Shown here piece after piece: positions 23,838-35,446 of a DNA stretch of 64,000 nucleotides. The translations under genes were made by a program, and so were the position numbers. A model generated the notes under the pieces. It was not told the DNA's origin, did not search any database, and saw only the letters and a program-made list of their open reading frames with translations. Positions within the stretch are counted from its first letter, which is position 1. Each line of letters begins with the position of its first letter. Source of the stretch: Blasia pusilla (taxonomy: Eukaryota; Marchantiophyta; Marchantiopsida; Blasiales); the NCBI GenBank assembly GCA_050084515.1, contig CM114275.1:20336001-20400000 (forward strand), written 5' to 3'.

Positions 23838-26012
23838 TCAAGTTCTGACGGCATTACTGGACTCACCAGTTGCTAGTGAAACAAATTCCCATCGCATAGA
23901 TCGGACGAATTGCGACAACTCGTTGCTCATATTTAACGAGTCTAATAAGGGGCCACTCCTGTCAATATGAGGATTACAGTCCACCACTGCCACACCATCA
24001 ACCAGAAACAGGCAACCGAATAAGATAGCCACATAAATCAACTGAACTCACCAACATCTAGCTTCAGCTCGTAAGATGTAACGACCCACGCCTTGAAATA
24101 CTGACAGATAGGCACAAGTATCGGAAACTGTCCCGATGTGGACTAAAATCAAGACCCCCAAGTCATCAGATTTAACCTAAGAATTTCGAACTTCAAGAGA
24201 AGAGTTCATCTAGTGAGATTCCAGCATCAATGGGAGAAAACATGATCTGGCAGAAGGATGAATTTGCCAGCGAATTCTGCAGTTGCATTGTGTACGCATA
24301 ATTCACAATTCCATACATGTGAGAACATACTTGAAAACTTGTTGGCAGTCTTGTCGTGATGAATGGAGAAGGAGAATTCTCGTTCTGGATGAGCTGGATC
24401 AATGTTCGTGAAGATGAACTTTACAGCTGTATCACATGAGATAGAAAATAAGGCGGAAGAATGGTAATGAGGCCAGAATACAAGTTCAAAACTGTTGTAA
24501 CCAGAATATTCATAATCGTTTCAAAGAAGAGAGGGCGCGGTCTAATTATATTCACTGTAAGATATCGACAACAGGAACTCTGATCGATCGAGTAGGCTAC
24601 AAGGTACCTAAGCCGCGTCATCTGCATCACAAGAGGCCAGAGTTGCTACAATGCTACAGTACACTTGGAAGTCAAACTGAAGAAAGATTCACGGAGAGAA
24701 ATCCAAGGCTCTTAAAGGCACATACCATTCGAGTACTCGCAACGTATTCCCAGTAAATCCTTATACCAGCTGGTAGCTTTTCGCAGGGCATCCAGTTTTT
24801 GCTTCTTGTGGTCCAGTTTGCTGGAAATTTCTGATTAAGTCGACATGGTCCAAGGTTACAGAGCTAAAGTCAGGAGGAGAACTAAAGAACCGGCTCGGGA
24901 CAGGGATGCCTACTAACAATTCAGGCATACTGAGTCAATTCTGTTCAGTGACACATAAGCTTCAAACCATCACCCAGGCAGTGAGAACGTCGTAGGTCTA
25001 GGCAGGAGAGCCACATCAAGGGTGAGACGATTACCTGCCATAGCCACTGAAACTTTATCTTCTCCGCGCCTCTTCGCCTCCAAGAGTTGTGAAATTCGCT
25101 CAGCAAGAGGAACTTCTCTATCCTTAACCTGTTCGACCCACTCCTTATATTTCTCCATAGCCTCTTTCTGGTCGCCGAGAGCTGGACATAAAGACAGGGC
25201 AGCATCAAAATGCCTATCTCTCTACCTTGCAGATGAAGTCTGATCATACTTCTTTCTCCCAGAATCTCATGTTACTCGAATTTTCGAGTGCCGACACTAA
25301 GCCATACGCTGCAAATGGAGCACAATCTCGCACAGCACAATCGAGGACTGGACACTCGCCGATGGGACCCCTTTCCCACATTCAGCGTCTGGTTCATTCA
25401 TTTGCTTCCGGACGGCGCCGGGCCATTCCCTTGGCGATGAATGCAGCGGAATCTAGTCAATCCTAACCTGTTCACTACACTTGCGTGCATGCTTACCTGC
25501 CTCTAATCGGGACGATTCATCCTCCAAGTTCCTCAAAAGCTCCTTCAACTCTCCTTCCTTTTCTGCAGTCGATACATAAAAACAACACAAGCGATCAGCC
25601 GTAATAATAACCGCGGTAAGAGCTCCAGGGGAACGGCTGCTTCTAAACAACATCGCTTCGTTTGAGCACAACTGTTGACCATGCATTTGTATGGCGCCAC
25701 AACTTGCATCTGCCACAACATTCCTTCAGGCGAAGAATGTGCAAGGTCGAATCCTGAGCACCGACTGACCAACTCCTAACCCACTGTATGTAGAATACAG
25801 CGCTGAAGAGTATGCAAGGACGAAGCAAAAGGACACAGACGCAAGCTTGCAGTACCTTGGCCGGTGCCTTTGAGCAGAACAGCTGTGGATTGGCATTTCT
25901 CCACTCCATCGATGTAATCTACTGCCCACGAACTAAGCCGCTGTTTAAGAAGCTTCACCTCCTCCCCGAACGCCTCCTTCGGCACCATATCCTGAATCAT
26001 CTCGCTCTTCAT
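23838..26012 (-). CDS. SPC25: Kinetochore protein SPC25 homologue, six exons
   Basis: Exons in transcript order: 26012-25856, 25562-25497, 25181-25035, 24830-24726, 24426-24331, 23986-23838. All borders are GT-AG, the phases are consistent and the predicted protein is 239 aa, within the SPC25 size range. The first 130 residues are charged and helical (EEVKLLKQRLSSW, EGELKELLRNLEDE), fitting the coiled coil that pairs with SPC24. The C-terminal RWD-like globular domain is recognised by WYKDLLGIRCEY, then VKFIFTNIDPAHPEREFSF, then VDCNPHIDRSGPLLDSLN and SQFVRSMRWEF. SPC25 is one of four subunits of the NDC80 complex, which links centromeres to spindle microtubules; the SPC24-SPC25 end faces the inner kinetochore. 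The start ATG gives the longest open first exon with the coiled coil. A long minus-strand ORF further upstream (26082-26489) is not included. Confidence 0.88.
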
Positions 26013-27719
26013 CAGCCAACCGTCCCCGTCACACTCAATAAAACGCACCGGCGCAATCCATGAAGACCACACACTCTCTACCTACAGCCGCCCCAACCTC
26101 AACTTCTCAGACATCGGCGCTCGCAGGAGACACGCTAAGAAGCCGTGAAATCCACCAAGAACTCGCAGCTCCGGAGCTCCTCCGCGTATCAGCGAGTCAC
26201 GGAAAATTGCATCACAGGGCAGGCACAGCATGGCAGAGGCGAAGCCAATCCCCTCCCGCAATACTATGTCGCCACCATTCGAGCTCCGTGCGAGTAACGA
26301 GTGCGCGCTTGAGCAGTGGGAAATCGCGCAGGAGCTGCTGCTGCGAAGGGCGAGTATTCTCACTCTGTCAAGGAAAGGGCGGGAAGACAAACGTCCTCCT
26401 CTGCACTGCGCGTTCGCCACACAGACGCTGAGAGCGCGCGGGATGAATGCTGTTGGCATGGCCATTGATGCTATGCCTACGCATGACATATATCATTGTC
26501 CGACGACTTGTGGGCATCACGAGTCACATGCCCGAAAAAAATTAATCACCAACCCACGTCCCATAATTAGTTAATAATTAATTAATTAAACTCCCTCCCC
26601 GAATTGCAACTTCCATTTCATTATTTTTCATCATTAATAAAAATTTTAATTCGTATTATTATTGTAAAGTGCTTTTGGATTTTCAAAAGTTTCTCTAAAT
26701 GGCACTTTATAATTTTAGCTAATCACTAGTCTTTACATGTGTTTTTTTATAATTTAAAGTAGATGTAAGGGGAAGTGAAATTAGGGGTTGGTTTGGAGTT
26801 TCTTATAGTAGAATTTAGGGCCAGTTTAGGGTTTAAAGCCAAGGTGCTAATGATGGGAAATTCAAATTATTCACCATTAGTAATAGTAGATACCCATGCG
26901 ATGCACTCGCTCTTATTTGTCTCTTCAAATTTAAAAGTTAAAAGAGAGTTGATGGCCAAAGAATGCTAAATCCTACATTGTTATTATTTTATCTTCTAAC
27001 AAAAAGTCAAGTGGTCAAATCACAATATGGGAAAATAAGAAAATAATAGTCATAGGGCTACTCAAAGCTTAGGATTTTACATCTTCATTGTATAACGCCT
27101 CTACAATTGAGGCGAGGTGGTAAGTTGGAATGGGGAAACCCAAATGCATGAAGATGCCCTTCTCCCATCTTCGACAATTGACAAAATTTCTTGTGATATT
27201 GTGATGCTAGTTGTTCGAGTTTAAATTCCAAATCAATCCCCACTCACCCAAATCAAATAGAGGCCAGTGAATATCCCTCACTTTATCCTTTATTGTCAAG
27301 AAACTTGCTTTGTTTCATCTTAAGCCAACAAACTCCTAGTGCTCAATTGTATCAACACATTCCATTAATTAAGAGGAAAATTTAAGTGTACAATTTCAAC
27401 AAGAAGCAAATTTAAGGGTGCATATTTTAGCAATCACAAATGCAAAAGAATTTTTAGTTTCTCTAAGGAATAGAGTGTGTTCAATCAAGCACAATTGTTC
27501 TTAAGTTTAATGGACCATATTTTTGTTTTGGTGAGCATCTACACTAATTTTGTCCTGGTTACCATCTACGCCTTGTCGTGCGCATACATATCGCTACACA
27601 ACATACATCGTTGGTCACATCTACACCACACAACGCCGATCTTCCCCACATACGGGTCGATCCACACATGTACAAAAATCAACTCATACATATACATGGA
27701 GATCACACAACAAAAATAA
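26013..27719. other. SPC25 5' flank, then AT-rich DNA
   Basis: 26013-26520 is GC-rich and likely contains the leader and promoter of SPC25. From about 26540 the sequence becomes strongly AT-rich, with simple TTAATTAAT runs at 26570-26590. No gene is recognised. The right part may be the remains of the internal region of the inverted LTR element that ends at 28165. Confidence 0.4.
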
Positions 27720-28165
27720 AGAATAGTAAAAAAGGCACACCCGGCCTAAAACTCCACTCCTCAATCTACATCAACATATCGAGCCTCGTCCACCCTTTGC
27801 TATCAAGGAATCCGGACGCTAGCACCCTAGTCCTATCTCACACACATACAAGGGAGGTGCTCCAACGGCCCAACATGAGAAAGATTGCTTAGGAAAGCCA
27901 TCTTCCTCTCTTATACAGGGTTGGGTATAGCCCTCTCCTTGGTAACTTGCGCGCACAGGTTACCAAGGGCGGGTGACCTGGTCAACAAGTCACCCGGCTG
28001 TGAAAGACCTCAACATGAAAGTTGTCATAAACGACGTTCCTGACACAATGGACCTATCCTCAACCTCATCCGACACCGTGGGACAAAGTTACACTCAAGA
28101 TAGTCCGCTGGCTCCTACGCCCTATCCACGATAGATCTCGGCCTATCGGCTTCTCAGATGTGACA
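27720..28165 (-). mobile_element. Inverted LTR copy related to the LTR at 53 kb
   Basis: Read on the minus strand from 28165, this segment begins TGTCACATCTGAGAAGCC and matches 53080-53545 almost throughout. Shared landmarks include GCCGATAGGCCGAGATCTATC, GTCGGGTGACTTGTTGA-like text, a GGTAACTTG...GGTTACCAA region and GGCCGGGTGTGCC. No coding remnant is attached to it here, so it is a solo or truncated LTR of the same family. Confidence 0.85.
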
Positions 28166-31100
28166 GCCTTGAAGGAATGAACATGCCTATGATTGGATTT
28201 TATTAAACATACATCCCTAGGCACTCTCCAACAATTGTCTTGTGTTTTTAATGCAATCCAGTATCATTGATGTTCCCCAATGCACAATTGTAATTATGTC
28301 ATAGGCTCATTGTGAAATTTTAGACTTTATCTAAAGCTATAGCCTGCAATCATAAGCCTTACAATCCAAACAACATAGCCTTTCTCAAGAAACTCTTTCC
28401 TTACCTTACAAGGAGGGTTTTGAACAGTGCTAACAAGAAAGTGGTGGAAAACCAAACATTTAACTCACAAATGATTGCATACGAAGAAATTACTATGGAA
28501 GGCATTGGGCTCTCAAGGACTATCCAATACCATTAGCAGTGTAGGCAATTACTTGGAAGGTGTAGAAGTACATCTTTAATACCTCTTCCAACCCTCCAAA
28601 ATATGTGCAAGGATGGTCACCACTCTTATCACTCCATCAAGCATATGTTATTAATAAGAATAAATGTGTATGCTTAGAATTGGCATATGTCAATCAAATA
28701 TACCACACCCCATATCATGATTGCACAAGAACGGACATGTCCGTCCCTAAGGTGGACATGGAAGGACAAGTTTGGACATGTCTACGGATATGCATGGCAA
28801 AAGGTTGGAAGAGAGGGCAAGGGTGGGTGGGACAATAAGGATGGAGGGGATGGAGGTGGGAGGAGGAAGAAATGATAAAGTGCGAATCATAAAGGCAAGT
28901 GGAGGGGATGAGATACAAAGGAGAGATCAAGCCCACACGAATACGTTTGTCTATAGGATGGACCTAAGTCCACGGATATAGACATTGTCCAGATGCAACC
29001 TTGCCGCATATGCTACCTCTTTGTTGTCATTGTCATCATTCACCTTATCCATTATCCCAAGTGTCTATGTCACTTATACATAAATGTGAAGGCGACCCAA
29101 TAACTTGAACGTTTAGAGCACGATCTCGCCTAACATGTACCTCTCTACCATATTGACCTCCACTCAAGTATGGTTTTTATCAAGCATTTCAATTCATACA
29201 TGTAATGCTCCACAAAATACATTCATATGCAATTTATAGGTCCAACTATGCTAACCTCTCTAGCTAACTATAATTACTCTATTCGATCATTAATGAAGGT
29301 GGAAAAACCCTCTCCAAGCGCGTAACCACAACAGACTCCCCTCCATACACCTCCAATCCTTAAGACGTTGTTATGTCGACATCCTTTCTTCAAGTAAGGA
29401 TGGATATTCTAGTTGCGATAATTTTTGATGCAAAATAGATAATCTATAAAAAAAATTCCTATCCAATATAAACTCATGACATAAACTTTCTATCCTCTAA
29501 CGATAGGATTCATAAATGGTTATGTGAGGCAATCACTTCCTATTAGCATCCAACCGCGATATTTCTTAGTATAAATCCTTTGTAAACCAATTTAAATTTG
29601 TAAAACAAAAAAAAATTCACTAATACTATTGAAACCAACTTGAGGAGGTATGTTTGTATCCATGAGTTACTGAACAAGCATATAAAGCTTACAATGCCAA
29701 ATCCTTCTATAGATGATGATCGAAAGTATTATGGGAGTTGATGTTTCCATGATTCGATTCTCAAAAATCTTTCTAGAGTGGTAAAATATATAGTGCACAA
29801 GCCAATTCCTATCTACAAAATATAATTTCACATGGTATGGATTAAAAAATAAATCTTACATCAGCGTCCGTCAATTTGGCGTGCAAATATACCCTTTCCT
29901 TTCCTATTGTAGTTTTATGATCACACATGACTTCTATACACGCCCTCTACTACTCATTGATGAATCTTCTATCCTCCAACATGATACTTATTCCATAGTT
30001 TTCTGCACTCATGAATTTCTCAAACTCCTCGACAATAGATAATAGTCAAGTCACTCTCCCAACAAGGGTTATCCATTGTCATTGAAATAATAACCATATT
30101 TTGATATCATTTGGTTCAAATCACTTTAGAAAAATGAAAATTTAGGACAATCGACCGTTGAAGGTCAATCCTTTATATATACTCATAAGGAATTCATAAG
30201 AGAATAAAATAAGACTCGTCATAGCTTGTGTCGTATGTTTTTTTTTCTGGTTCAAACCAATCTCCTTTGGACACAACCACCTTGTACTTTATCTCACCCC
30301 AAATATCATGCAAAACCACTCCCTATTCTCCCAACTATTCTAGTCTTAACTTCTCCACTAACCATGATTACCTCTATTTTCATCATGGCGCCAACTACTT
30401 TAGCTCGATTTTCCTCCATGGCTCCTGTAATCATTAATCATGAGTTTTTTTTTCTGAAGTTGGATCCACACAACCGAGAAAACCTTAGGATATGTGAACA
30501 TATATTTTTATTCCCTTGACTAAGAATTTAACACTTATATAAAACCCTCAAGATAAAACCTCACGCAAACACTCATTAGCTAGTGTATATATCAAATCAA
30601 CTTATTACACTACAACATATCACCTTGCTACACACCCATCTACTCATCAATATTGGAACACAGTTAGAAAAGCATCTTAGTTTTCTCCAACTTTTGAACA
30701 TTTAGGGTGCCCATTTCTTAGGTACCTTGATAGAATAAAGCAATACCTTAAATAAGCTGATAGGTTGTATATGGCTAGTTGAGATCAGGCCATGCCAACG
30801 TGTGCATTTATATCATTAGCAAGTCATGCATCAATTGATGAAGTACATGGATCTTCAATCCTCAAAATAAAGGATTGCAATGGTTAGGATTTACCCTAGT
30901 TGCTTGCGTTATCATATGAAAAGGCCATTTGTAAAGGCGCACCATATCTTTTGGGTATTTGAGCCGAGGCCATTTATTCGCAAGAATTTTTTCGCTCCAT
31001 CCTTCTCAAAACCCATGATGCAAGTGGCATATGTATCCTACAATCTTCCTACTCAACCAACCATACCTCCCAAATGCACATCAATCTCCTTATATGCTTG

Positions 31101-32247
31101 TTTATGAGCATTCGTCTCTATGTGGCAAAATAAATGGTTCATCGACAACCACGTCACATTGCCCTTAATGTTTGTAGGATCCCCCAAAAGTTGGATCAAC
31201 ATTCCCTACATGATTTTCAATCAAACCCTAATCTCATCGGCTCGTCCATACACAGGGATATGATGCCAAATTCTCAAGATTTCTAAGTATCAAGGAGAGA
31301 GCATACGAGATCCATACAAGGGTATATTTGATTTACACAAGCTACTCTGAAGCATACGCATCTATTTTTATGAACATCTCTTACATGTTAGAGTGGTTAG
31401 GTTAGTATGCAAAGGACAAAGACGCATGCCCCCACTCTAGTAGCACAAGCACAATTTTCCCAACTTAGAACCTAGCTCACAAGATTCCATCATAATTCCC
31501 ATGGCACACCATGCCATTTTCAAAAGAAATGAATCAAAGACGTGGATTTTGAAGACTAAAAAAAGTGTATGTGTCCTCTTGTTTAAGCTCATCCAAAATT
31601 GAAAAGCCCCTAATAAGCAAACTCGTTGTAAGTCCGCTCTTGTAACGAATTCAACCTCCATTAACCCCATCATAATAGAATGTCGCAATAGTGCCTAGAC
31701 CCAATGCACACTATAGACCAAGTTCCACACAAATGCCATGGTAAGTTTGCATGTCCATTGCCCATATCCCACTTTTTATCCTCGAGTTTTCTAACCCAAG
31801 GTCAAATCAATTTGACCTCGGGGTTTCCAAAAGAAAAAAAATATGTAACCATTCTTTCCAATAATGACATGGAGGAGGTTCTGGCACTATATGTTACTAG
31901 CGGTGCGAGTGCGATGCAATTTTATATAATTTTGAATTTCCCATCTTAAATTTACAATCGAATCAGAGCAATCCTACTAACCTAGACAACAAAAAATTCT
32001 ATAAGTTACGGCCTCTAATGCTATGTGTCGTTCTTTTTTCTCGCCGTCTAGACTTTCCACGTGTACTCCACACGTGTTTAGCAACTATTTAATAATATTA
32101 TTCCACCCCCTCTCAAGGCAGCACATTGGTTGAAAAGGACACTTGTCCATCGGAGATGATCTCAAAATGAAAAGGTACTCTCAAGGAATAATCTATATTT
32201 TATTATTAAAAAAAATGGGTTTGAAAACTCCTTCCTCTTACCTTGAC
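28166..32247. other. AT-rich gene-poor region
   Basis: About 4 kb of AT-rich sequence with only short ORFs (up to 97 codons at 30226-30519) and no recognisable protein, RNA gene or intact repeat. It looks like old transposon debris. I cannot support any individual feature inside it. Confidence 0.5.
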
Positions 32248-32526
32248 GTGTGTACACTTTTGCACCTTTGTGCTTACACATGCAGTGTTTAACAGATTTA
32301 AACATAACAAATGATTTAACGAGTGTAATGTTTAACACATTTAGGCATAACAAGTGATTTATCGGGTGATGTGCCCTTTCAAGAGTGCATAACACAAGCA
32401 CCATACTGGTGTGTACACTTTTGCACCTTTGTGCTTACACATGTAGTGTTCAACAGATTTAGGCATAACAAGTGATTTATCGGGTGATGTGCCCTTTCAA
32501 GAGTGCATAACACAAGCACCATACCA
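32248..32526. repeat. Local tandem duplication
   Basis: A unit starting GTGTGTACACTTTTGCACC is present twice, at 32248-32408 and 32409-32526. The copies end alike, in GAGTGCATAACACAAGCACC. The first copy carries an extra internal segment of about 42 bp, itself a partial repeat of the AACAGATTTA...AACAAGTGATTTA part. The copies are nearly identical outside that segment, so the duplication is fairly recent. Confidence 0.9.
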
Positions 32527-33871
32527 GTGACATCACGGGCACTATACTATTGACATGACACTCTCAGCCGTGCATATACTAGTACCCGTGCATTATACTA
32601 GTCAAGATTACTTAAATGCCATCTATCTAACAGTATCTTCACCACTCCCATCTTAGACCACACCCGAGGATGAATAGAGGGGCATCATCAACTTCACAAC
32701 TCTAACTCTAAGTATGTTCGGATCCCGTATGCTAGAAGTCATGTTCGGCTCCAGGCACACACGGAGGATTAGGAGAACGTGAGAAGATAATTGACTGCCT
32801 CGGATTGGAGACGGAACTATGGACCTTCGCGAACCCGAAGTGAATGCAGAGCTCCAAAACAATCAATGGCTGGTTGTGAACGACGTATACTGCACTAGTG
32901 CGAGATTTTCACTTTCAAGGTGAACCGGTTCAGTCGACTGTCTTCCGGAAGAGGATCATTGCTATAGACTTGCAGTAGACGATGGGACGATCTCCGCTTA
33001 CATTGTGAGTCGTTGCAGGATCTTCCAGCTGGCCCCAGAGATTGTGCGCTGAGGATTTGGAACGACGAGTTCCGGTGGAGCTGATGGCATGTGAGAGGAA
33101 GCGGTAGAAGAGGTGATGGCGTGGAACGTGACCGAAAAACGACAGGACAACAGCCTTGAGTAAGCGAAGGGATGCGGAGCTCGTGGGAAGGACATCGATG
33201 TGCACGCTCGTGAGAGACGGAAAATTCGTAGGGAGCTGTGCAGAGAGGCTGTGGGTGGGATATCGCTTCAGACACTGATAATCATTTTCCATGTCATGTG
33301 AAAGCTCCACAAGTTAGAAGGTGGATGGCTTTTTAGAACGCTAGGTTTATGCAGGCCGGCGTCGTGGAGGAGCTTGGATGGCCAGAGAGAGAGTGAAGAT
33401 TGGAACCCCACACAGAAATGAATCATACCAATACAGGGGAGGGCTCACATGACGCAGAAGAGTGAAATTGCAAAACTGAACTGGTGCACGTCTGCGTGAT
33501 GAGATTCAAGTGCATAGAACGGAAGGGATGGCACATTTATATTCGATGATGGGCTACTAGCATAATGTAGGCATCCCGTGGGAGTCTGTACTTCAAATTC
33601 CACCACGGATTTAAAAAAGAAAACTGTATGTAAAGAATCGCATCAGATATGGAGACACACTCGTGCACCAAAGCACGGCCGCTTATGATACACCTGCTAG
33701 AGCAGCCTCCCAGTTTCCCTGTTAGGGAACCTCAATTCGGACTTTCTAACAGTTCCCACCGGTGATTTTGTTACCTACTCTTGTAAGCACGGACTTGGTG
33801 GTCTTCAACCAGGATTCACTGCGTCGATTTTAACATTGGTCGAGCTCAGAGAACAAGGGATGTCGAGGAGT
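32527..33871. other. Intergenic, with a possible orphan exon on the minus strand
   Basis: GC content rises around 32900-33400. On the minus strand an ATG at 33195 opens a Ser/Arg-rich, transit-peptide-like stretch (MSFPRAPHPFAYSRLLSCRF) that meets a good splice donor, ACAAT|GTAAGC, near 33003-33002. I find no matching downstream exon. Overlapping ORFs in other frames exist, so this may be a gene fragment or chance. The right end includes the 3' flank of the plastid S5 gene. Confidence 0.3.
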
Positions 33872-35031
33872 CTACTTCCACAGCTCTTCCATGGGAATAC
33901 CTCTATCCTTAGCAACGTCCCGGAACTGCTTCATGCTTGAAACTGCTTCTACAACTGCACGCGCGTTGTTCAAAGGATTTTCGCTACCAATCTGCTTCCC
34001 TAAGGCATTTTCAACTCCTGCCAGCTCCAGCACTACTCTCACAGACCCTCCAGCAATTACTCCTGTTCCAACAGAGGCGGGCCTCAGCATGACATGGGCA
34101 GCTCCATAATTGCCATCAGCTCTGGAACACATACGCAGTGTTAGAGTGCGAGCCCGAAACACAACATCATGGTCTGAATCTGCCATGCCATTGACTTCGG
34201 ATGGACTGACATTTCGTCAGGAAAACAAACTGCATTATTCGATCGAGTTGGAGGATACAACAAAATCTCACAATTAAATAGAAAAGAGACGGCAGAGAAA
34301 TCCGACCTGTGAGGGAAGGTCTTGTATTTGGTCATGGGTACGGTCACGAGATTACGTTTGGCATTCGCGGACGACTTCTGCACTGCGGTAATCACCTCCT
34401 TGGCCTTGGCACAGCCCACACCGACTTTACCCTTCTTGTCTCCCACGATCACTACCGCTCTAAACGATAGCTGCTTACCACCTTTCACCACTTTGGTCAC
34501 TCTCCGAATCTGCACTACTCTTTCCTCAAACTCGCTCTTCGCACCTCTCTGGCCCCTATCTCCATCTCGCCTGGGAGGCTTGTCTCCATCCATGGGCCTC
34601 CCACGGCGATTCCTCCCGGCGGGAGCGTCCTCCTCGCTATCCTTGTCCTCCACAGTCTCCCATTTCTTCTCCGAGCCGCTTCTGCCAGCGCCGAACGCCT
34701 TACCGTACAGGGCTTCATACGCAGCGGTGATGTCCTCCTCCGATTCCTCATAATCATCGCTCAACAACACTGCCCTTGCGCTCCCGCTTGCGACTCCGAC
34801 AATCGCAGCCGCGCCCTCGCATCTCCTCCTCAGCGACTCCGTGCTGCCCCACAGCGAGCTGCTCAGCGAAACCCCGGCATTCCCGCTCGCTGCGGCTTTC
34901 GCACCGCTGCAAGAGACGGAGCACAACGAAGCACCGCCACTTCCCACTGCTGGAGATTTCGCCCCCACGCATGCGATTGTGAACGTCGAAAGCGCTTGGG
35001 ACACCTGCATTGCCCCCGCCATAGCTGCCAT
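33872..35031 (-). CDS. Plastid ribosomal protein S5 (uS5c), nucleus-encoded
   Basis: Two exons, 35031-34307 and 34121-33872, give 324 aa; the intron is GT-AG and splits an Arg codon. Residues 1 to about 90 are rich in Ala, Ser and Gly with few acidic residues, fitting a chloroplast transit peptide. An acidic then basic linker (about 91-165) is followed by the S5 N-terminal RNA-binding domain (about 169-235; [20 protein letters not shown] and [14 protein letters not shown]). The S5 C-terminal domain (about 250-324) contains [16 protein letters not shown] and [20 protein letters not shown]. In the 30S subunit S5 helps keep decoding accurate. The ATG at 35031 has a good plant context (GAGATGGCA). 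An in-frame ATG at 35160 would add 43 residues that look like GA-rich leader read in frame, so I reject it. Confidence 0.93.
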
Positions 35032-35230
35032 CTCCGACGTCCCCAATATCCTCCTCCCCTCCCCTCTGCTCTGCCTCTCTCCCTCTCTCTCTCTGTGTCT
35101 CCCTCTCCCTGTGTCTCCCCCGGAGTTATCAGCACACACATACGAGGAGGTTTTGCACATCTATCCACATCTTGATCATAGGCTTGTACTGGGGGAGATT
35201 CCGTGGCCCTAATCTTCCCGCAACGCTCAC
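35032..35230 (-). promoter_or_regulatory. GA-rich leader/promoter of plastid S5 gene
   Basis: On the plus strand this is a CT-rich tract (about 35050-35122) directly upstream of the S5 start. On the coding strand it is GA-rich, as seen in 5' leaders and core promoters of many plant genes. Assignment as leader is inferred from position. Confidence 0.4.
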
Positions 35231-35446
35231 TGCGGGACAGGACTTCCGAGTACTGCCTCGGCGACTGCAGTCGCTACGCAGTTTAGGTACACGGGCAGGG
35301 CAGGAATGGGATCGGGGACGAGGGTGGGGCCCGGTTGCGGGACAGGGCTGCGAGGGATTCCGGGTACTGCCTCGGCGACTGCAGTCACTACGCAGTTTGG
35401 TACACGGGCAGGGCAGGAATGGGATCGGGCAAGAGGGTGGGGCCCG
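35231..35446. repeat. GC-rich tandem duplication of about 105-111 bp
   Basis: Two adjacent copies, 35231-35335 and 35336-35446, each begin TGCGGGACAG, contain ACTGCCTCGGCGACTGCAG and end in a GGTGGGGCCCG phrase. They differ by a few substitutions and short indels. The tract is GC-richer than its surroundings and lies upstream of the S5 gene. Confidence 0.9.

Noticed and set aside
26082-26489. Long minus-strand ORF (about 135 codons) that looks a little like a transit peptide, just upstream of SPC25
   Set aside because: It does not splice into the SPC25 first exon in a convincing way, SPC25 is nuclear, and GC-rich leader DNA often stays open by chance.
34322-34753. 143-codon plus-strand ORF opposite the plastid S5 gene
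   Set aside because: It is the antisense shadow of S5 exon 1 and has no family resemblance.
35032-35160. Extending plastid S5 to the ATG at 35160
   Set aside because: The added residues come from a simple GA-rich tract and look like leader sequence. The ATG at 35031 has better context and begins a normal transit peptide.
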